The notes beneath the pieces are model-generated. The model saw only the letters and a program-made list of their open reading frames with translations, was not told the DNA's origin and did not search any database. Source: a virus. From it: a DNA stretch of 32,856 nt. The stretch lies in the IMG/VR virus record IMGVR_UViG_3300020195_000110, positions 1 through 32,856 of that record; one strand, 5' to 3'. Position 1 is the first letter of the stretch. Each line of letters starts with the position of its first letter. Position numbers and translations under genes: made by a program. Below, in pieces: positions 23,122 through 30,968 of this stretch.

Positions 23122-24086
23122 GGACAGCACTCCATGAAGGCCTCTACGAAGCCTTGCGCTTGCGAAGCGTCGAGGGCGTTTCCGTAGGCACGCAGTCGTC
23201 CCACTCGCGCGGTATCCTCATGAGCCAGCGGGAATGTCCCGCTCTCAACCGGCCGATACTTCCCGTCTCGGCAGGGGAGCCAGTCAACCGAGCCTGTTTG
23301 TCCAGGTGGACGTTCCCGCCGCCCTGTGTCTCCGTCGTCCGCCCGCCCGATCCGTCCGTCGCTTTCGGCGTGGCCCATCCCACCAACCAGGCTTGGCGCC
23401 CCAACAGGCCGTTCACCGGCACCGTACCCACCGAGTCGCCGTCCTTGTGGTCCCGCGTCGTCGGCGTAGCCCAGCCGCACAAACTCGCGTCGTGGCTCAG
23501 TGCCCCGACCGCCTGATTCGGACCTCCGTTCGCCCCGTCCGTTGCCCGCGGCGTGTTCCAACCTTTTTGCTCCCCAGTAGAGGCGCTGTCTGATGTGGAA
23601 CCCTTCGTCGCCTTCCTCGGAGGCGAAGCCCGCAGCGCAGGTATCGACCGCCCCGACGGCATAGCCCTCTGCTTCCAGGTCAGCCTGTACACCCTCGAGC
23701 CAACCGAGGCCGTCAGGCGACGCAACCTGCTCGCCAAGGACACCGTCAGGACGGCAGACGCGGATGAGATGGTGGAACGCTGGCCATAGGTGCCGCTCGT
23801 CAGCAACCCCAGCTCTTTTGCCTGCCGCGGAGAAAGGTTGGCAAGGACAGCTTCCGGTCCAGATAGGCCGCTCATCAGGCACGCCAGCTCTGCGGAGGGT
23901 GTGAGACCATATCCCGATTCCGGCGAAGAAATGTGCCTGCGTAAATCCAAGTAGGTCTGTTCCGCGGACATCCTCTATACTCCTCGTGTCGACCTCGCCC
24001 GGCGCGATGTGGCCGGCGGCGATCAGGTTACGCAGCCACTGTGCGGCGAACTCGTCGTGCTCGTTGTAATACGCCGCTATTCGCAC
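23118..24086 (-). CDS. C5-cytosine DNA methyltransferase
   Basis: The protein has 322 residues. The GTG at 24086 follows GGAG at eight bases and gives MRIAAYYNEHDEFAAQWL, the start I recall for this phage family. Motifs: FAGIG (54-58, AdoMet), TGSCPCQPFSAAGK (78-90, with catalytic Cys82 in PCQ), GEQV (119-121, where ENV is usual), RQRLYW (motif VIII), and RLRAYGNAL near the C-terminus. It would methylate cytosine in a specific sequence, most likely protecting phage DNA from host restriction; no partner endonuclease is visible. The target-recognition part (about 185-270) is Gly/Arg-rich. A second long ORF in another frame occupies 23144-23971. It overlaps the polymerase stop by 10 bases. Confidence 0.85.
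   Translation of the reverse strand: MRIAAYYNEHDEFAAQWLRNLIAAGHIAPGEVDTRSIEDVRGTDLLGFTQAHFFAGIGIWSHTLRRAGVPDERPIWTGSCPCQPFSAAGKRAGVADERHLWPAFHHLIRVCRPDGVLGEQVASPDGLGWLEGVQADLEAEGYAVGAVDTCAAGFASEEGDEGFHIRQRLYWGAKRLEHAAGNGRGERRSESGGRGTEPRREFVRLGYADDAGPQGRRLGGYGAGERPVGAPSLVGGMGHAESDGRIGRADDGDTGRRERPPGQTGSVDWLPCRDGKYRPVESGTFPLAHEDTARVGRLRAYGNALDASQAQGFVEAFMECCP
23144..23971 (-). CDS. Overprinted protein within the methyltransferase gene
   Basis: The frame has 275 codons on the same strand, offset by one base from the methyltransferase. ATG 23971 has GAGGAG (minus strand of 23980-23985) eight bases upstream. The product does not look like a random shadow: it has RVYRLTWKQRAMPSGR, then repeated W-x-TP-x-D-x-G units (WNTPRATDGANGG, WATPTTRDHKDGDS, WATPKATDGSGG), NGLLGRQAWL, and HSRWLMRIPREWDDC near the end. 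I recall this set of motifs from uncharacterised phage proteins encoded next to or over cytosine methyltransferases. In the methyltransferase frame the ribosome site uses agg-agt-ata, rare codons here, which suggests the site is selected. The function is unknown. Confidence 0.6.
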   Translation of the reverse strand: MSAEQTYLDLRRHISSPESGYGLTPSAELACLMSGLSGPEAVLANLSPRQAKELGLLTSGTYGQRSTISSASAVLTVSLASRLRRLTASVGSRVYRLTWKQRAMPSGRSIPALRASPPRKATKGSTSDSASTGEQKGWNTPRATDGANGGPNQAVGALSHDASLCGWATPTTRDHKDGDSVGTVPVNGLLGRQAWLVGWATPKATDGSGGRTTETQGGGNVHLDKQARLTGSPAETGSIGRLRAGHSRWLMRIPREWDDCVPTETPSTLRKRKAS

Positions 24087-25969
24087 TTCACCAACTCCCC
24101 CCACGACCGGCCCTGCTTGCCGTCGCTACGCATGGGAACCGAGAGGCGATCGACCTCCATGATCTCGCGCAACAGCGCCATCTGGGCGTCCGCCTTGTCC
24201 TCCGGCGCCGACACGTTGATCTCGTCGTAGACCTGGACGAGAAAGCGCGCCTCGCGGTCAGGGTGCTCGAACCACTCGACGCACGCCTGTTTCGTCAGGT
24301 CCGCGGCGCCGCCCTGCACCAGCGTGTTGAGGCCTCGGTACTCGTAGGTCGTGTAGCGACCCTGCTTCTTGTCGAACCCCGGAGCCTGGCAGTAGTTCAC
24401 CCGGCCGCCCAGTGTGACGATGGGCTCCCCGCGCTTGAACGTCCGTTTGATCTCCCCCTCGAGCGCAGTCTTACCCGGCAGCGCCGACTCGTGGACCCTC
24501 CTAAGCTCCTTGGCCTCGCTCGCCGTTATCTCCAGAGCCTTGGAAAGCGCCGGAACGCCGCCGCCATATAAGCCCTGAAAGTTGAGAACCTTGATAGTGG
24601 TCTTGTCGAACGATCGACCTGCGGCAGCCTCCATAATTGGCCTGACCCACTCGTCATGGGGGTCGAGCATGGGGCTCCGGCAGTAGGCGTCGTTGAGAGG
24701 GCCGCACTCATGGTGGGCAAACACACGCAGCTCTTGTCCCTTAAAGTCACGATGTAGGAAGCGGTGCCCCACATCGGGCAGAACATATTTCCGCACAAGC
24801 GGCAGATTAGGTAGCCCGAGGAACTCAGGGTGAACATATCCGTCTTTCTTGCTCTCGAAATCTTTCGACAGGTTCAGGAAGTTGTGGCTGTTGCACGAAG
24901 GACGCCCGGTGCGCGTGCCGCCTCCCTCGCCTCGGGTCTGGTTCCAGTTGGTGTGGATTGTCCCGCCGGTCTTCTGGGCCTGCTCAAGCCACGGCGCCAT
25001 GAACATGGTCAGGCACGTCTTGAGCCGGTTGCGGTAGCCCAGCGCCGACGCCACGTCGGGGTCGTTGAACATGTGCGCGCGTAGGTTGGCCTTGCTGACG
25101 CTGCGCTGTCCGCTTTCCGTCAGAACCCACTTGTCGTCGTCGACGATACCGCCACGGGACAGGGCTTCCGCCACCTCCTCGTCCGCGTCGAAATTGATCT
25201 CCGGGGTTCCGAGGCGCTGCTTGAGAGCGGCCTCAACTGTCAGAAGGGCGCCTGCGTAATTCTGACAGTCTGTGTCCAGCTTATCGACGTCTACGCGCAT
25301 CCCCAGTCGTTCGTTTTCCATGCACACTTGCAGGAACCGGCGTTCTCGGTCATACGCCTGGCCCATGCCGGCGGCGAGGACTTTGGGGTGCAGGTGCTCG
25401 AACAGGCGGAAGGTGCGCTCGACGTCGCCGATGGCGTAGGGGGCCAGTACCGCGGCGGGGACTTTCGAGAACCAGCGCCAGACATTGTTGACCTTGCCCT
25501 TGGTGCGGCTGATGTCCTCGCCGGGGTAGGCCTCGCGCAGCGCCTTGCGGTGCTCCCATACCCAGTCGCTGACCGCGTCGCGCTCCTCGGGAGGAAGCCC
25601 AAGGATCGCTTCGGCCGCCCGCTTAAGATCGAGGGCCTGGCGGTTCGGATCGTCGAGGAACATCAGGAGCATTGTGTCGTGCTGGCGGCGCCACGGGATA
25701 AGGGGCAGCCCAGCGCCCTCGGTGGCCATCTGGAGGTCGAACTTTATGTTGTGGCATAGGATGGGCCTCCCACTGTCCCAGGCCCACCTGAGCACGCTCA
25801 GGGCGTCCTGGTAGGTGGCGTTGTTGCCGGAGGGATGGCCGAACGCGAGGTACCGCGACGCGTTGTAGCCGTCCTTCACAGCGAGCCCGATGGGTCGCGG
25901 TGGGAAGTTGGGACGCGCCTCTATCGGATGCGACTCCCAGTCGAGCGTTATGACGTCGGCGGCGCGCAT
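24077..25969 (-). CDS. Family A DNA polymerase with 3'-5' exonuclease
   Basis: The protein has 630 residues. Exonuclease motifs: DWE (10-12), CHNIKFD (72-78) and YAIGD (178-182), so proofreading looks intact. Polymerase motifs: TGRPSCNSHNFLNL (about 354-367), motif A DFKGQELR (408-415, usual form DYSQIELR), motif B around KTTIKVLNFQGLYGG (456-470) and motif C VYDE (580-583). Tyr replaces the usual His of motif C. There is no 5'-3' exonuclease domain. It would replicate the phage genome with the primase-helicase encoded upstream. The ATG at 25969 has a weak ribosome site. A 64-base A/T-richer gap separates it from the GapR-like gene. Its stop overlaps the methyltransferase start. Confidence 0.9.
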   Translation of the reverse strand: MRAADVITLDWESHPIEARPNFPPRPIGLAVKDGYNASRYLAFGHPSGNNATYQDALSVLRWAWDSGRPILCHNIKFDLQMATEGAGLPLIPWRRQHDTMLLMFLDDPNRQALDLKRAAEAILGLPPEERDAVSDWVWEHRKALREAYPGEDISRTKGKVNNVWRWFSKVPAAVLAPYAIGDVERTFRLFEHLHPKVLAAGMGQAYDRERRFLQVCMENERLGMRVDVDKLDTDCQNYAGALLTVEAALKQRLGTPEINFDADEEVAEALSRGGIVDDDKWVLTESGQRSVSKANLRAHMFNDPDVASALGYRNRLKTCLTMFMAPWLEQAQKTGGTIHTNWNQTRGEGGGTRTGRPSCNSHNFLNLSKDFESKKDGYVHPEFLGLPNLPLVRKYVLPDVGHRFLHRDFKGQELRVFAHHECGPLNDAYCRSPMLDPHDEWVRPIMEAAAGRSFDKTTIKVLNFQGLYGGGVPALSKALEITASEAKELRRVHESALPGKTALEGEIKRTFKRGEPIVTLGGRVNYCQAPGFDKKQGRYTTYEYRGLNTLVQGGAADLTKQACVEWFEHPDREARFLVQVYDEINVSAPEDKADAQMALLREIMEVDRLSVPMRSDGKQGRSWGELVKCE

Positions 25970-26033
25970 AAGCTACTGCTGCTTAAGATATATGGACAGC
26001 GGGCCGAAGGTTTCTTTGACAATCCCCAAGGCC

Positions 26034-26462
26034 TTAGTCCTTGTCGCCCAGCGCCACGAGGTAGACGTCGAGGATGGCTTCGGCCTCCTCGCGCTCCTGG
26101 CGGTCGATCTTCATGAGTCGGATCGCCGTCCGCATGGCCTTCGTGTCGTACCCCATGCTCTTGGCCTCGGCGTATACGTCCTTGATCTGGCCGGCGATCT
26201 CCTTCTTCTCCTCCTCCAGCTTGTTCACCCGCGCCACGACGAGCCGCAGCTTGTCGCGCACCGCCATGGTGAGGGCGGAGACGTCGGCAGCGGTGAACTG
26301 CCCGGAGTTGTGCCCGACGCCGGGCCGCGTCCACTCGGGTACAGGCGTGCTTACGGCAACGGGCTCGGACTCGTAGTCCTCCCCCAGCTCTGCGGCTGCT
26401 TCCGCCGTGGAGATACCGCGGGTCGCGGCGTACTCTCTGACGTCGATCTGGTCGTTAGACAT
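26034..26462 (-). CDS. GapR/DUF2312-like DNA-binding protein with N-terminal extension
   Basis: The protein has 142 residues. GAGGAG (minus strand of 26469-26474) abuts ATG 26468 but is six bases from ATG 26462, so 26462 is chosen. The C-terminal ~80 residues match GapR/DUF2312: [20 protein letters not shown], then [18 protein letters not shown] and [10 protein letters not shown]. GapR is a tetrameric coiled-coil clamp that binds overtwisted DNA ahead of replication and transcription in Caulobacter and relatives. GVGHNSG just before the domain is a recurrent lead-in I recall. The first ~50 residues are an acidic extension ([17 protein letters not shown]) not in cellular GapR. Its position in a replication operon suggests a topology or chromosome-takeover role. 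Confidence 0.85.
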   Translation of the reverse strand: MSNDQIDVREYAATRGISTAEAAAELGEDYESEPVAVSTPVPEWTRPGVGHNSGQFTAADVSALTMAVRDKLRLVVARVNKLEEEKKEIAGQIKDVYAEAKSMGYDTKAMRTAIRLMKIDRQEREEAEAILDVYLVALGDKD

Positions 26463-26547
26463 TGTCATCTCCTCAAATGGGGTGCCCGGAGCAAGTCACC
26501 CGGCCGGGCGCCGGTTGAAAGGGACAGGGCGCTTGCTGCCCGTCTTG

Positions 26548-27429
26548 TTACCGCCTGCCGAGGCCCTGCGACGTCGCCGGCACGGGGGCCGATCGTGGCT
26601 GGTAGGCCGGGGTAGCGGTGGGCGGAGCGAACTCGGGGCCGGGCTCACGGGGCGGCGAGAAGGGCTCGATCATGTTCTCGTGCGCGGCGATGTAGCGGTC
26701 GCGGATCGTGAGGAACAGGTCCTGCGGGACAAGCTCCTCCATTTGGAAGCTGAGCGTAAAGGCCCCCTCCTGCCGCGGCTCGACAGTGATGACAGTCCGC
26801 ACACCCCACGGCGGCCGACCCGTCGTCTGGATAACCTTGTTCGAGTACTCGCGGAACGGCTTCACCGACAGGACCGGAAGGTCGAGCTTGTGAATCTCGG
26901 CGCTCGAGAACCACGAGGGATCGTCGAACAGTTGCAGGTCGTAGCCGTAGCTGCCTTTGCGCTGGAGGAACTGGCCGGCGGGGATCAGCGCCAGGCGATC
27001 GCGGTTCTGGCACGCCTTGCCTTTGCCCTTCTGCGCCGTACCGAACTGGTTCCACTTGCAACCAGAGCACGGGCCGACCTCGCCGGTCGCCGGGTTCAGC
27101 GTCTGCGGGTAGAACGTGTCCATGTGGAGCTTCATCGACTCGACGTGTGGGCGCATCTCCTCGGGCGGGAAGCCGTAGGCGTAGCACTTCGGCACGGACT
27201 TCTGCCCGTCCTCCCACGCGCCTTCGTAGTAGGTGTTGATTGCGACGCTGTCGATGATGACCGCGCACAGCCGCGTGCCGATGACGTCTTCGGGGTTCGG
27301 GCCGGTGGCGAACATGCCGCCCTTCAGCGAGATTCGTTTCCCGCTGTGGGACGTGACGGGAACCTGCGTCTGGAACGACCTGGCGTAGGCCAGCCAGTCC
27401 TCATCGTAGTTGGTAAGTTCGGTTGTCAT
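26548..27429 (-). CDS. Zinc-finger phage replication protein, possible ssDNA-binding
   Basis: The protein has 293 residues. ATG 27429 follows GAGG at about eight bases. A Cys cluster is at about 120-139 (PCSGCKWNQFG, then GKGKACQNRDRLALIP), a conserved pattern in an uncharacterised phage family found beside primases and polymerases. An early segment (SGKRISLKGGMFATG) and a long beta-rich body surround it. The C-terminal ~50 residues are Pro-rich and disordered, with an acidic stretch, as in single-strand-binding proteins that recruit partners by their tails. The ssDNA-binding role is inference from context and shape. Confidence 0.7.
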   Translation of the reverse strand: MTTELTNYDEDWLAYARSFQTQVPVTSHSGKRISLKGGMFATGPNPEDVIGTRLCAVIIDSVAINTYYEGAWEDGQKSVPKCYAYGFPPEEMRPHVESMKLHMDTFYPQTLNPATGEVGPCSGCKWNQFGTAQKGKGKACQNRDRLALIPAGQFLQRKGSYGYDLQLFDDPSWFSSAEIHKLDLPVLSVKPFREYSNKVIQTTGRPPWGVRTVITVEPRQEGAFTLSFQMEELVPQDLFLTIRDRYIAAHENMIEPFSPPREPGPEFAPPTATPAYQPRSAPVPATSQGLGRR

Positions 27430-27439
27430 TGGTCTATCC

Positions 27440-27841
27440 TCAAACCTTGGTGACGCTCAGGTCGACGTCCACGGCGCGCTCGGTGCCGGGGATCGCCACG
27501 CCCTGCGCGGTCTCGTCGCCATCCCACAGCGCAAGCAAGGCGCCGGGGTTGACCCGCTTCTGCATCGTGTCGAAACGTCCCGTAGTGCGGACCCACGTAA
27601 GGAACGCGGGCCAGCCCTCGGCGCTGACGCGGATGGTAGGCTTCTGCGTCACCTGCGCCTTGTACTGCAAGCCGAACACGCCGGCCTGGTCCTTCGGGAT
27701 ATTGTCGATCATGTGGCGCTTGATGGCCTTCTCGTAGGCCTCAATGCGCTCGACCTCTTTCTGCATAGCCAGTCGGACGCCGGAGACGCGCTTGTACTCG
27801 TCTGGGCACTGGTTAAGCGGCGGAAATGTATATTCGGCCAT
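27440..27841 (-). CDS. Conserved phage replication-associated protein
   Basis: The protein has 133 residues. ATG 27841 has AGAGGG upstream. The first ~45 residues are helical (KEVERIEAYEKAIKRHMIDN), then a domain with GVFGLQYKAQVTQKP, W-PAFLTWVRTTGRFDTMQKR and NPGALLALWDG. I recall this order in unnamed proteins next to single-strand-binding-like genes in other podoviruses. It lies ten bases before the zinc-finger gene in the same operon. A replication or recombination accessory role is likely from context only. Confidence 0.7.
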   Translation of the reverse strand: MAEYTFPPLNQCPDEYKRVSGVRLAMQKEVERIEAYEKAIKRHMIDNIPKDQAGVFGLQYKAQVTQKPTIRVSAEGWPAFLTWVRTTGRFDTMQKRVNPGALLALWDGDETAQGVAIPGTERAVDVDLSVTKV

Positions 27842-27859
27842 CGTTTCCCTCTCAGGGCG

Positions 27860-30010
27860 CTATGAAGCACGTTTCTTTTCATGCTGCAACGCCCGTGCCG
27901 CGTTGTAGGTCTGGAACGTGCCCATCCATGTCTCAAACTCGGCCTGTGTAAGCCCCGCGCGCCAAGTGTCCTGGTCTGCAATGATAAGGAACTGCGCCAC
28001 GCGGCCTTTCCAGCGGAACCCCTCCGGGTTGTCTCTGCACTTGAGGTAGGGCACGCCCTGATTACGTAGCTGCGTGCTGATCTCGCCGCTTGGGGTCGCG
28101 TCTACCTTGCGGCTTCCGTGGAGCTGGTTGACGATGTGCGGGAACATCATCGCAATCTCGTCGGGCGTGTAGAACGGGCGTATCTGCGCGTACCCCAGCG
28201 TCCCGCTTATATCGCGGGCACGTGCGGCGGCGGCGGCGTCATGTCCCGCCTCGGCAACCCGCGCCCACGACATCGCGGCGTCGATCCACATGGCGATAAC
28301 GTTGTGATCTGCGGTCAGCATCTCTTCGGCCAGCTTCTCCACAGGGCGCAGCGCCTCTATGCGGGCCATGTGCTTCTCGGCGGTAAGCGGCGCCATCTTG
28401 GGAGGCGTCCAGCCGGCAAGGTCAAAGTCCAGAAGGTAGCGCATGAGCCGCGCGGGTCCGCCGGCCTTCTCCCACGCCACGACGCGGTCGTAAAAGTCAT
28501 CCTCGCGCTTCCGCGGACAGTCGATCACGATGTGCCGGCGGTCGTCGCGCTCAAAGGCGCCAACCCGGCGGTCGTTGGACGTGAGGATGAACTGGCAGTA
28601 GGTCTCAATCTGAACCTGGCTGACGTGCTTTTTGTTCAGCTCCTGCCGCGACTCTGAAATGAGGTTCTTCAGCTTGTCGCGGGCGCCCTCAACGTGGACA
28701 GCCTGGGCCTCGTCGATAACGACGATAAGGCTGTCCTCAAGGAACGGCTGGAAGTCCGCCTTGAGAGCTTTCGACGGTACAGCGTAGTGGTATGGGGCGA
28801 ATGCTCCGCCGACAATCCGCGCCCACAGCGACTTGCCGCCACCTTGCGGGCCGATCACGGCCAGAGCCAGCGGAACCTTGATGTGTGGAAACTGCGCCTT
28901 GTACGCCAGCAGCCGTAGCGCCAGGTCCCCCACGTCGCCCTCTGTGTTGCTGAACAGGTAAGCGTGAAGCTCCAGGAACGGCTCAACTGATCCCTCTTGC
29001 GTCTTGAACCCGCGCCAGCGGTTCAGCAGCGTTCCGCGGTGAGACTGTACTTCCGGGTCCCTGGTGCTGGGGTCGAACGTGGTCCCGGCATAGCGGCGCG
29101 TTCCGGGGTGTATGAGGTACAGCGGCGCCAGCTTCGTGCGCGAGGGGGCGGGCTTGCCCTTGATGATCTTGACCACGTCGGTTTCCAGCGCAGAGTACCG
29201 GGAGCCTGTCACGAAGGCGGACTTTGACAGCTTGAGATTTTCCTCAAGAACAAACACGCAGTCCTCGTCTTCCAGGTAGGCCAGCTCCTTATTCAACGCC
29301 ATGACGTCAAGTTCCAGCGTCGAGACCCACTCGGCCTTGGTAAGCAGCGACATGAGCACGTCGGAACGCCCGGCCGCTATATAGTCGTCCATCCCCTGCT
29401 TCTTGCCGTCTGCGGAGTGGTCCAGTCTCGCTATGCGGACGTCGGCGCCGCGGCGCTGCAACTCGGCGCATAGGGCCAACTCGGCGTGGCGCACCTGCGG
29501 ATTGTCCACAGCGTCGGAGTCGTAGCAGATGATTATCTGCTTCCCCGGCATGGTAATGTCGGCGAGCTCGGCGAGGAGCTTGTCATCCCGCCGCCAGTTG
29601 GAGCAACCGCCCAGGCCGATCGTCGGGATACCGTGCAGGCAGGCGCTCGCGGCCTTCTTCTCGCCCTCGGTGATAACGATGGGGATAGCGGGGTTGTCAA
29701 GGATCGGCGCCCACTCGATCGCCGGGCAGAAGTAGGCGCGTGCTCCGCTGCCTCCGGGCTGGCTGTAGCGTTTGACCTTGCCGTCAGAGTCTCGGACCTC
29801 CTCAAGATACCGAACGCGAGTGAACGGCTTCCCGTTGGCCATCATCGGCTCTCGCGTGCGCGGCTCCATATAGGGGATGACGACCGCGGCAACACGATGA
29901 TAGCCGAGGCTTACCATGCGCGCATTGTCTACGGGGTACATCCCGCAGCGGCGCGCGGCCTCCGGGGTAATGCCGGATCGGGCTAGGTCAGCGGTCGCCA
30001 GCTCTGACAC
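27860..30010 (-). CDS. Primase-helicase (TOPRIM-like DUF3854 plus SF3/D5-like helicase)
   Basis: The protein has 716 residues. GTG 30010 follows GAGG at about eight bases. The N-terminal part (about 1-215) is a TOPRIM-like domain: ARRCGMYPVDNA, RYSQPGGSG, VITEGEKKAA (112-121, metal-binding Glu) and YDSD (163-166). A helicase domain follows with Walker A GPQGGGKS (387-394), Walker B VVIDEAQ (430-436) and a sensor-like ILTSNDRRVGAFERDDRRH. This is a DUF5906-type superfamily 3 helicase. Together they would prime and unwind the phage replication fork ahead of the family A polymerase. The C-terminal ~150 residues contain a winged-helix-like segment (ISTQLRNQGVPYLKCR). Confidence 0.85.
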   Translation of the reverse strand: MSELATADLARSGITPEAARRCGMYPVDNARMVSLGYHRVAAVVIPYMEPRTREPMMANGKPFTRVRYLEEVRDSDGKVKRYSQPGGSGARAYFCPAIEWAPILDNPAIPIVITEGEKKAASACLHGIPTIGLGGCSNWRRDDKLLAELADITMPGKQIIICYDSDAVDNPQVRHAELALCAELQRRGADVRIARLDHSADGKKQGMDDYIAAGRSDVLMSLLTKAEWVSTLELDVMALNKELAYLEDEDCVFVLEENLKLSKSAFVTGSRYSALETDVVKIIKGKPAPSRTKLAPLYLIHPGTRRYAGTTFDPSTRDPEVQSHRGTLLNRWRGFKTQEGSVEPFLELHAYLFSNTEGDVGDLALRLLAYKAQFPHIKVPLALAVIGPQGGGKSLWARIVGGAFAPYHYAVPSKALKADFQPFLEDSLIVVIDEAQAVHVEGARDKLKNLISESRQELNKKHVSQVQIETYCQFILTSNDRRVGAFERDDRRHIVIDCPRKREDDFYDRVVAWEKAGGPARLMRYLLDFDLAGWTPPKMAPLTAEKHMARIEALRPVEKLAEEMLTADHNVIAMWIDAAMSWARVAEAGHDAAAAARARDISGTLGYAQIRPFYTPDEIAMMFPHIVNQLHGSRKVDATPSGEISTQLRNQGVPYLKCRDNPEGFRWKGRVAQFLIIADQDTWRAGLTQAEFETWMGTFQTYNAARALQHEKKRAS

Positions 30011-30013
30011 AGG

Positions 30014-30061
30014 TTAGACCTCGTTCAGAATAGCAACTAGGTCGTTGATAGGGAGTCGCAT
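30014..30061 (-). CDS. 15-residue micro-ORF between two genes
   Basis: ATG 30061 overlaps the upstream gene's stop (TGATG), and TAA ends at 30014, four bases before the primase-helicase GTG. The peptide would be MRLPINDLVAILNEV. It may only carry ribosomes between the two genes. No independent evidence for a stable product. Confidence 0.35.
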   Translation of the reverse strand: MRLPINDLVAILNEV

Positions 30062-30537
30062 CAGAACACCTTGCCAGCTTGCAGCGTCCCAGCCTTGCCC
30101 ACAGCGTCCGCCTCGGTCTTGTGGACGTACAAGTCCACCCAGACGTCAGGCGTCTCAGGCGGCTTGCGGGAGGCCGGCAGGATCACGACGACATGCGCCG
30201 CGGCGCTGCGCGATAGCGACACGCGGGCGCCGCCAAGCATGTGCTTCACACAGTCCACAGCCGGCGGCTCGAGCCCTGCGAACTCGGCGGCTCGCTGCGC
30301 CAGGTATGAGAGCTGATCCAGGCCGGTTATCCGCATGGCGCCGGGTAGCGGCGCGGCAATGCCTCGCTGGATCACGCGGCCGGCGACGTGATACTCACGC
30401 GCGCGGCCGTCCATTTTTCCGATTTTCTCGTCCACAAGTTGCTCACGTAGAGCAACGCTGATTGTTGACGGGCTGCGAAGCCCTAGCGTGGCGGCATCCC
30501 TGCGGATGGCCTCCATAGTTGTCGGGCTGAATGGCAA
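30061..30537 (-). CDS. Hypothetical protein with winged-helix-like N-terminus
   Basis: The protein has 158 residues. TTG 30537 has AGGAGAGG upstream; the alternative ATG 30516 lacks such a site. Residues about 8-55 (MEAIRRDAATLGLRSPSTIS, then EKIGKMDGRAREYHVAGRV) resemble a phage DNA-binding or replication-initiation winged helix. The C-terminal half is beta-rich (HVVVILPASRKP, VWVDLYVHKTEADAVG). No named family. It comes directly before the primase-helicase, so a regulatory or origin-related role is possible. Confidence 0.6.
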   Translation of the reverse strand: MPFSPTTMEAIRRDAATLGLRSPSTISVALREQLVDEKIGKMDGRAREYHVAGRVIQRGIAAPLPGAMRITGLDQLSYLAQRAAEFAGLEPPAVDCVKHMLGGARVSLSRSAAAHVVVILPASRKPPETPDVWVDLYVHKTEADAVGKAGTLQAGKVF

Positions 30538-30595
30538 GGCGTCCTCTCCTCTGCGGTGGCAGTTGTGCGTCTACGAAGGGTCCGTTGTCAAGCGC

Positions 30596-30886
30596 CTAGC
30601 AGCCGCGCGGACACCGTTCCTGTTTGAATCCGGTGGCGACCCATCCCGAACCGCGACAGGCTGGGCAGTCGGTCACGGGGAGCGGGGCGCAGCTTAGCAG
30701 GACCTCGCGGGCCTCCTTGAGCGTGGCCATAGACTTCTGGCCCACCATGTCCACGGTCATCGCTCGCCCGTCTGGATGGTGGCGCTTGACCTGCCTCGCG
30801 AACGCCTCGCGCACCTCGCCGGCGCGCGGCGGAGTCCACGGGGACGGGCCGAAGCCCAACACAGTTAGCGCTTCGTCGCGTGTCAT
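30596..30886 (-). CDS. J-domain protein with zinc-finger tail
   Basis: The protein has 96 residues from ATG 30886, starting MTRDEALTVLGF. A J-domain is visible: a helix with VREAFARQVKRHHPDGR, including the essential HPD, and a following helix (MATLKEAREVLLS). The C-terminus has a DnaJ-like zinc finger, CPACRGSGW, followed by CPRGC. J-proteins stimulate Hsp70 ATPase; phages use them to recruit host DnaK in replication or assembly. The start is coupled by ATGA to a tandem micro-ORF. A longer GTG start at 30937 exists but would read through the repeat in another frame. Confidence 0.7.
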   Translation of the reverse strand: MTRDEALTVLGFGPSPWTPPRAGEVREAFARQVKRHHPDGRAMTVDMVGQKSMATLKEAREVLLSCAPLPVTDCPACRGSGWVATGFKQERCPRGC

Positions 30887-30927
30887 CGCGCGACACCCAG
30901 GAACTCGCGGCCTTTGTTCGGTGTCAT
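30883..30927 (-). CDS. 14-residue micro-ORF, second tandem copy
   Basis: ATG 30927 to TGA 30883, encoding MTPNKGREFLGVAR. Its stop overlaps the J-domain ATG (ATGA). Identical to the upstream copy. Product stability unknown. Confidence 0.4.
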   Translation of the reverse strand: MTPNKGREFLGVAR

Positions 30928-30968
30928 CGCGCGACACCCAGGAACTCGCGGCCTTTGTTCGGTGTCAT
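30924..30968 (-). CDS. 14-residue micro-ORF, first tandem copy
   Basis: ATG 30968 to TGA 30924, encoding MTPNKGREFLGVAR. Its ATG overlaps the stop of the 45-residue membrane protein, and GAGGA lies nine bases upstream. Stop/start overlaps run from membrane protein to copy 1, copy 2 and the J-domain gene. Confidence 0.4.
   Translation of the reverse strand: MTPNKGREFLGVAR

Noticed and set aside
25970-26033. Promoter in the gap upstream of the polymerase (TATATC box)
   Set aside because: A TTGTCA lies 24 bases upstream of TATATC, too far for a standard sigma-70 promoter; no better -35 element seen.
26407-27453. Plus-strand ORF of 348 codons opposite the zinc-finger replication gene
   Set aside because: Shadow frame; the minus-strand product has a conserved Cys cluster and good operon spacing.
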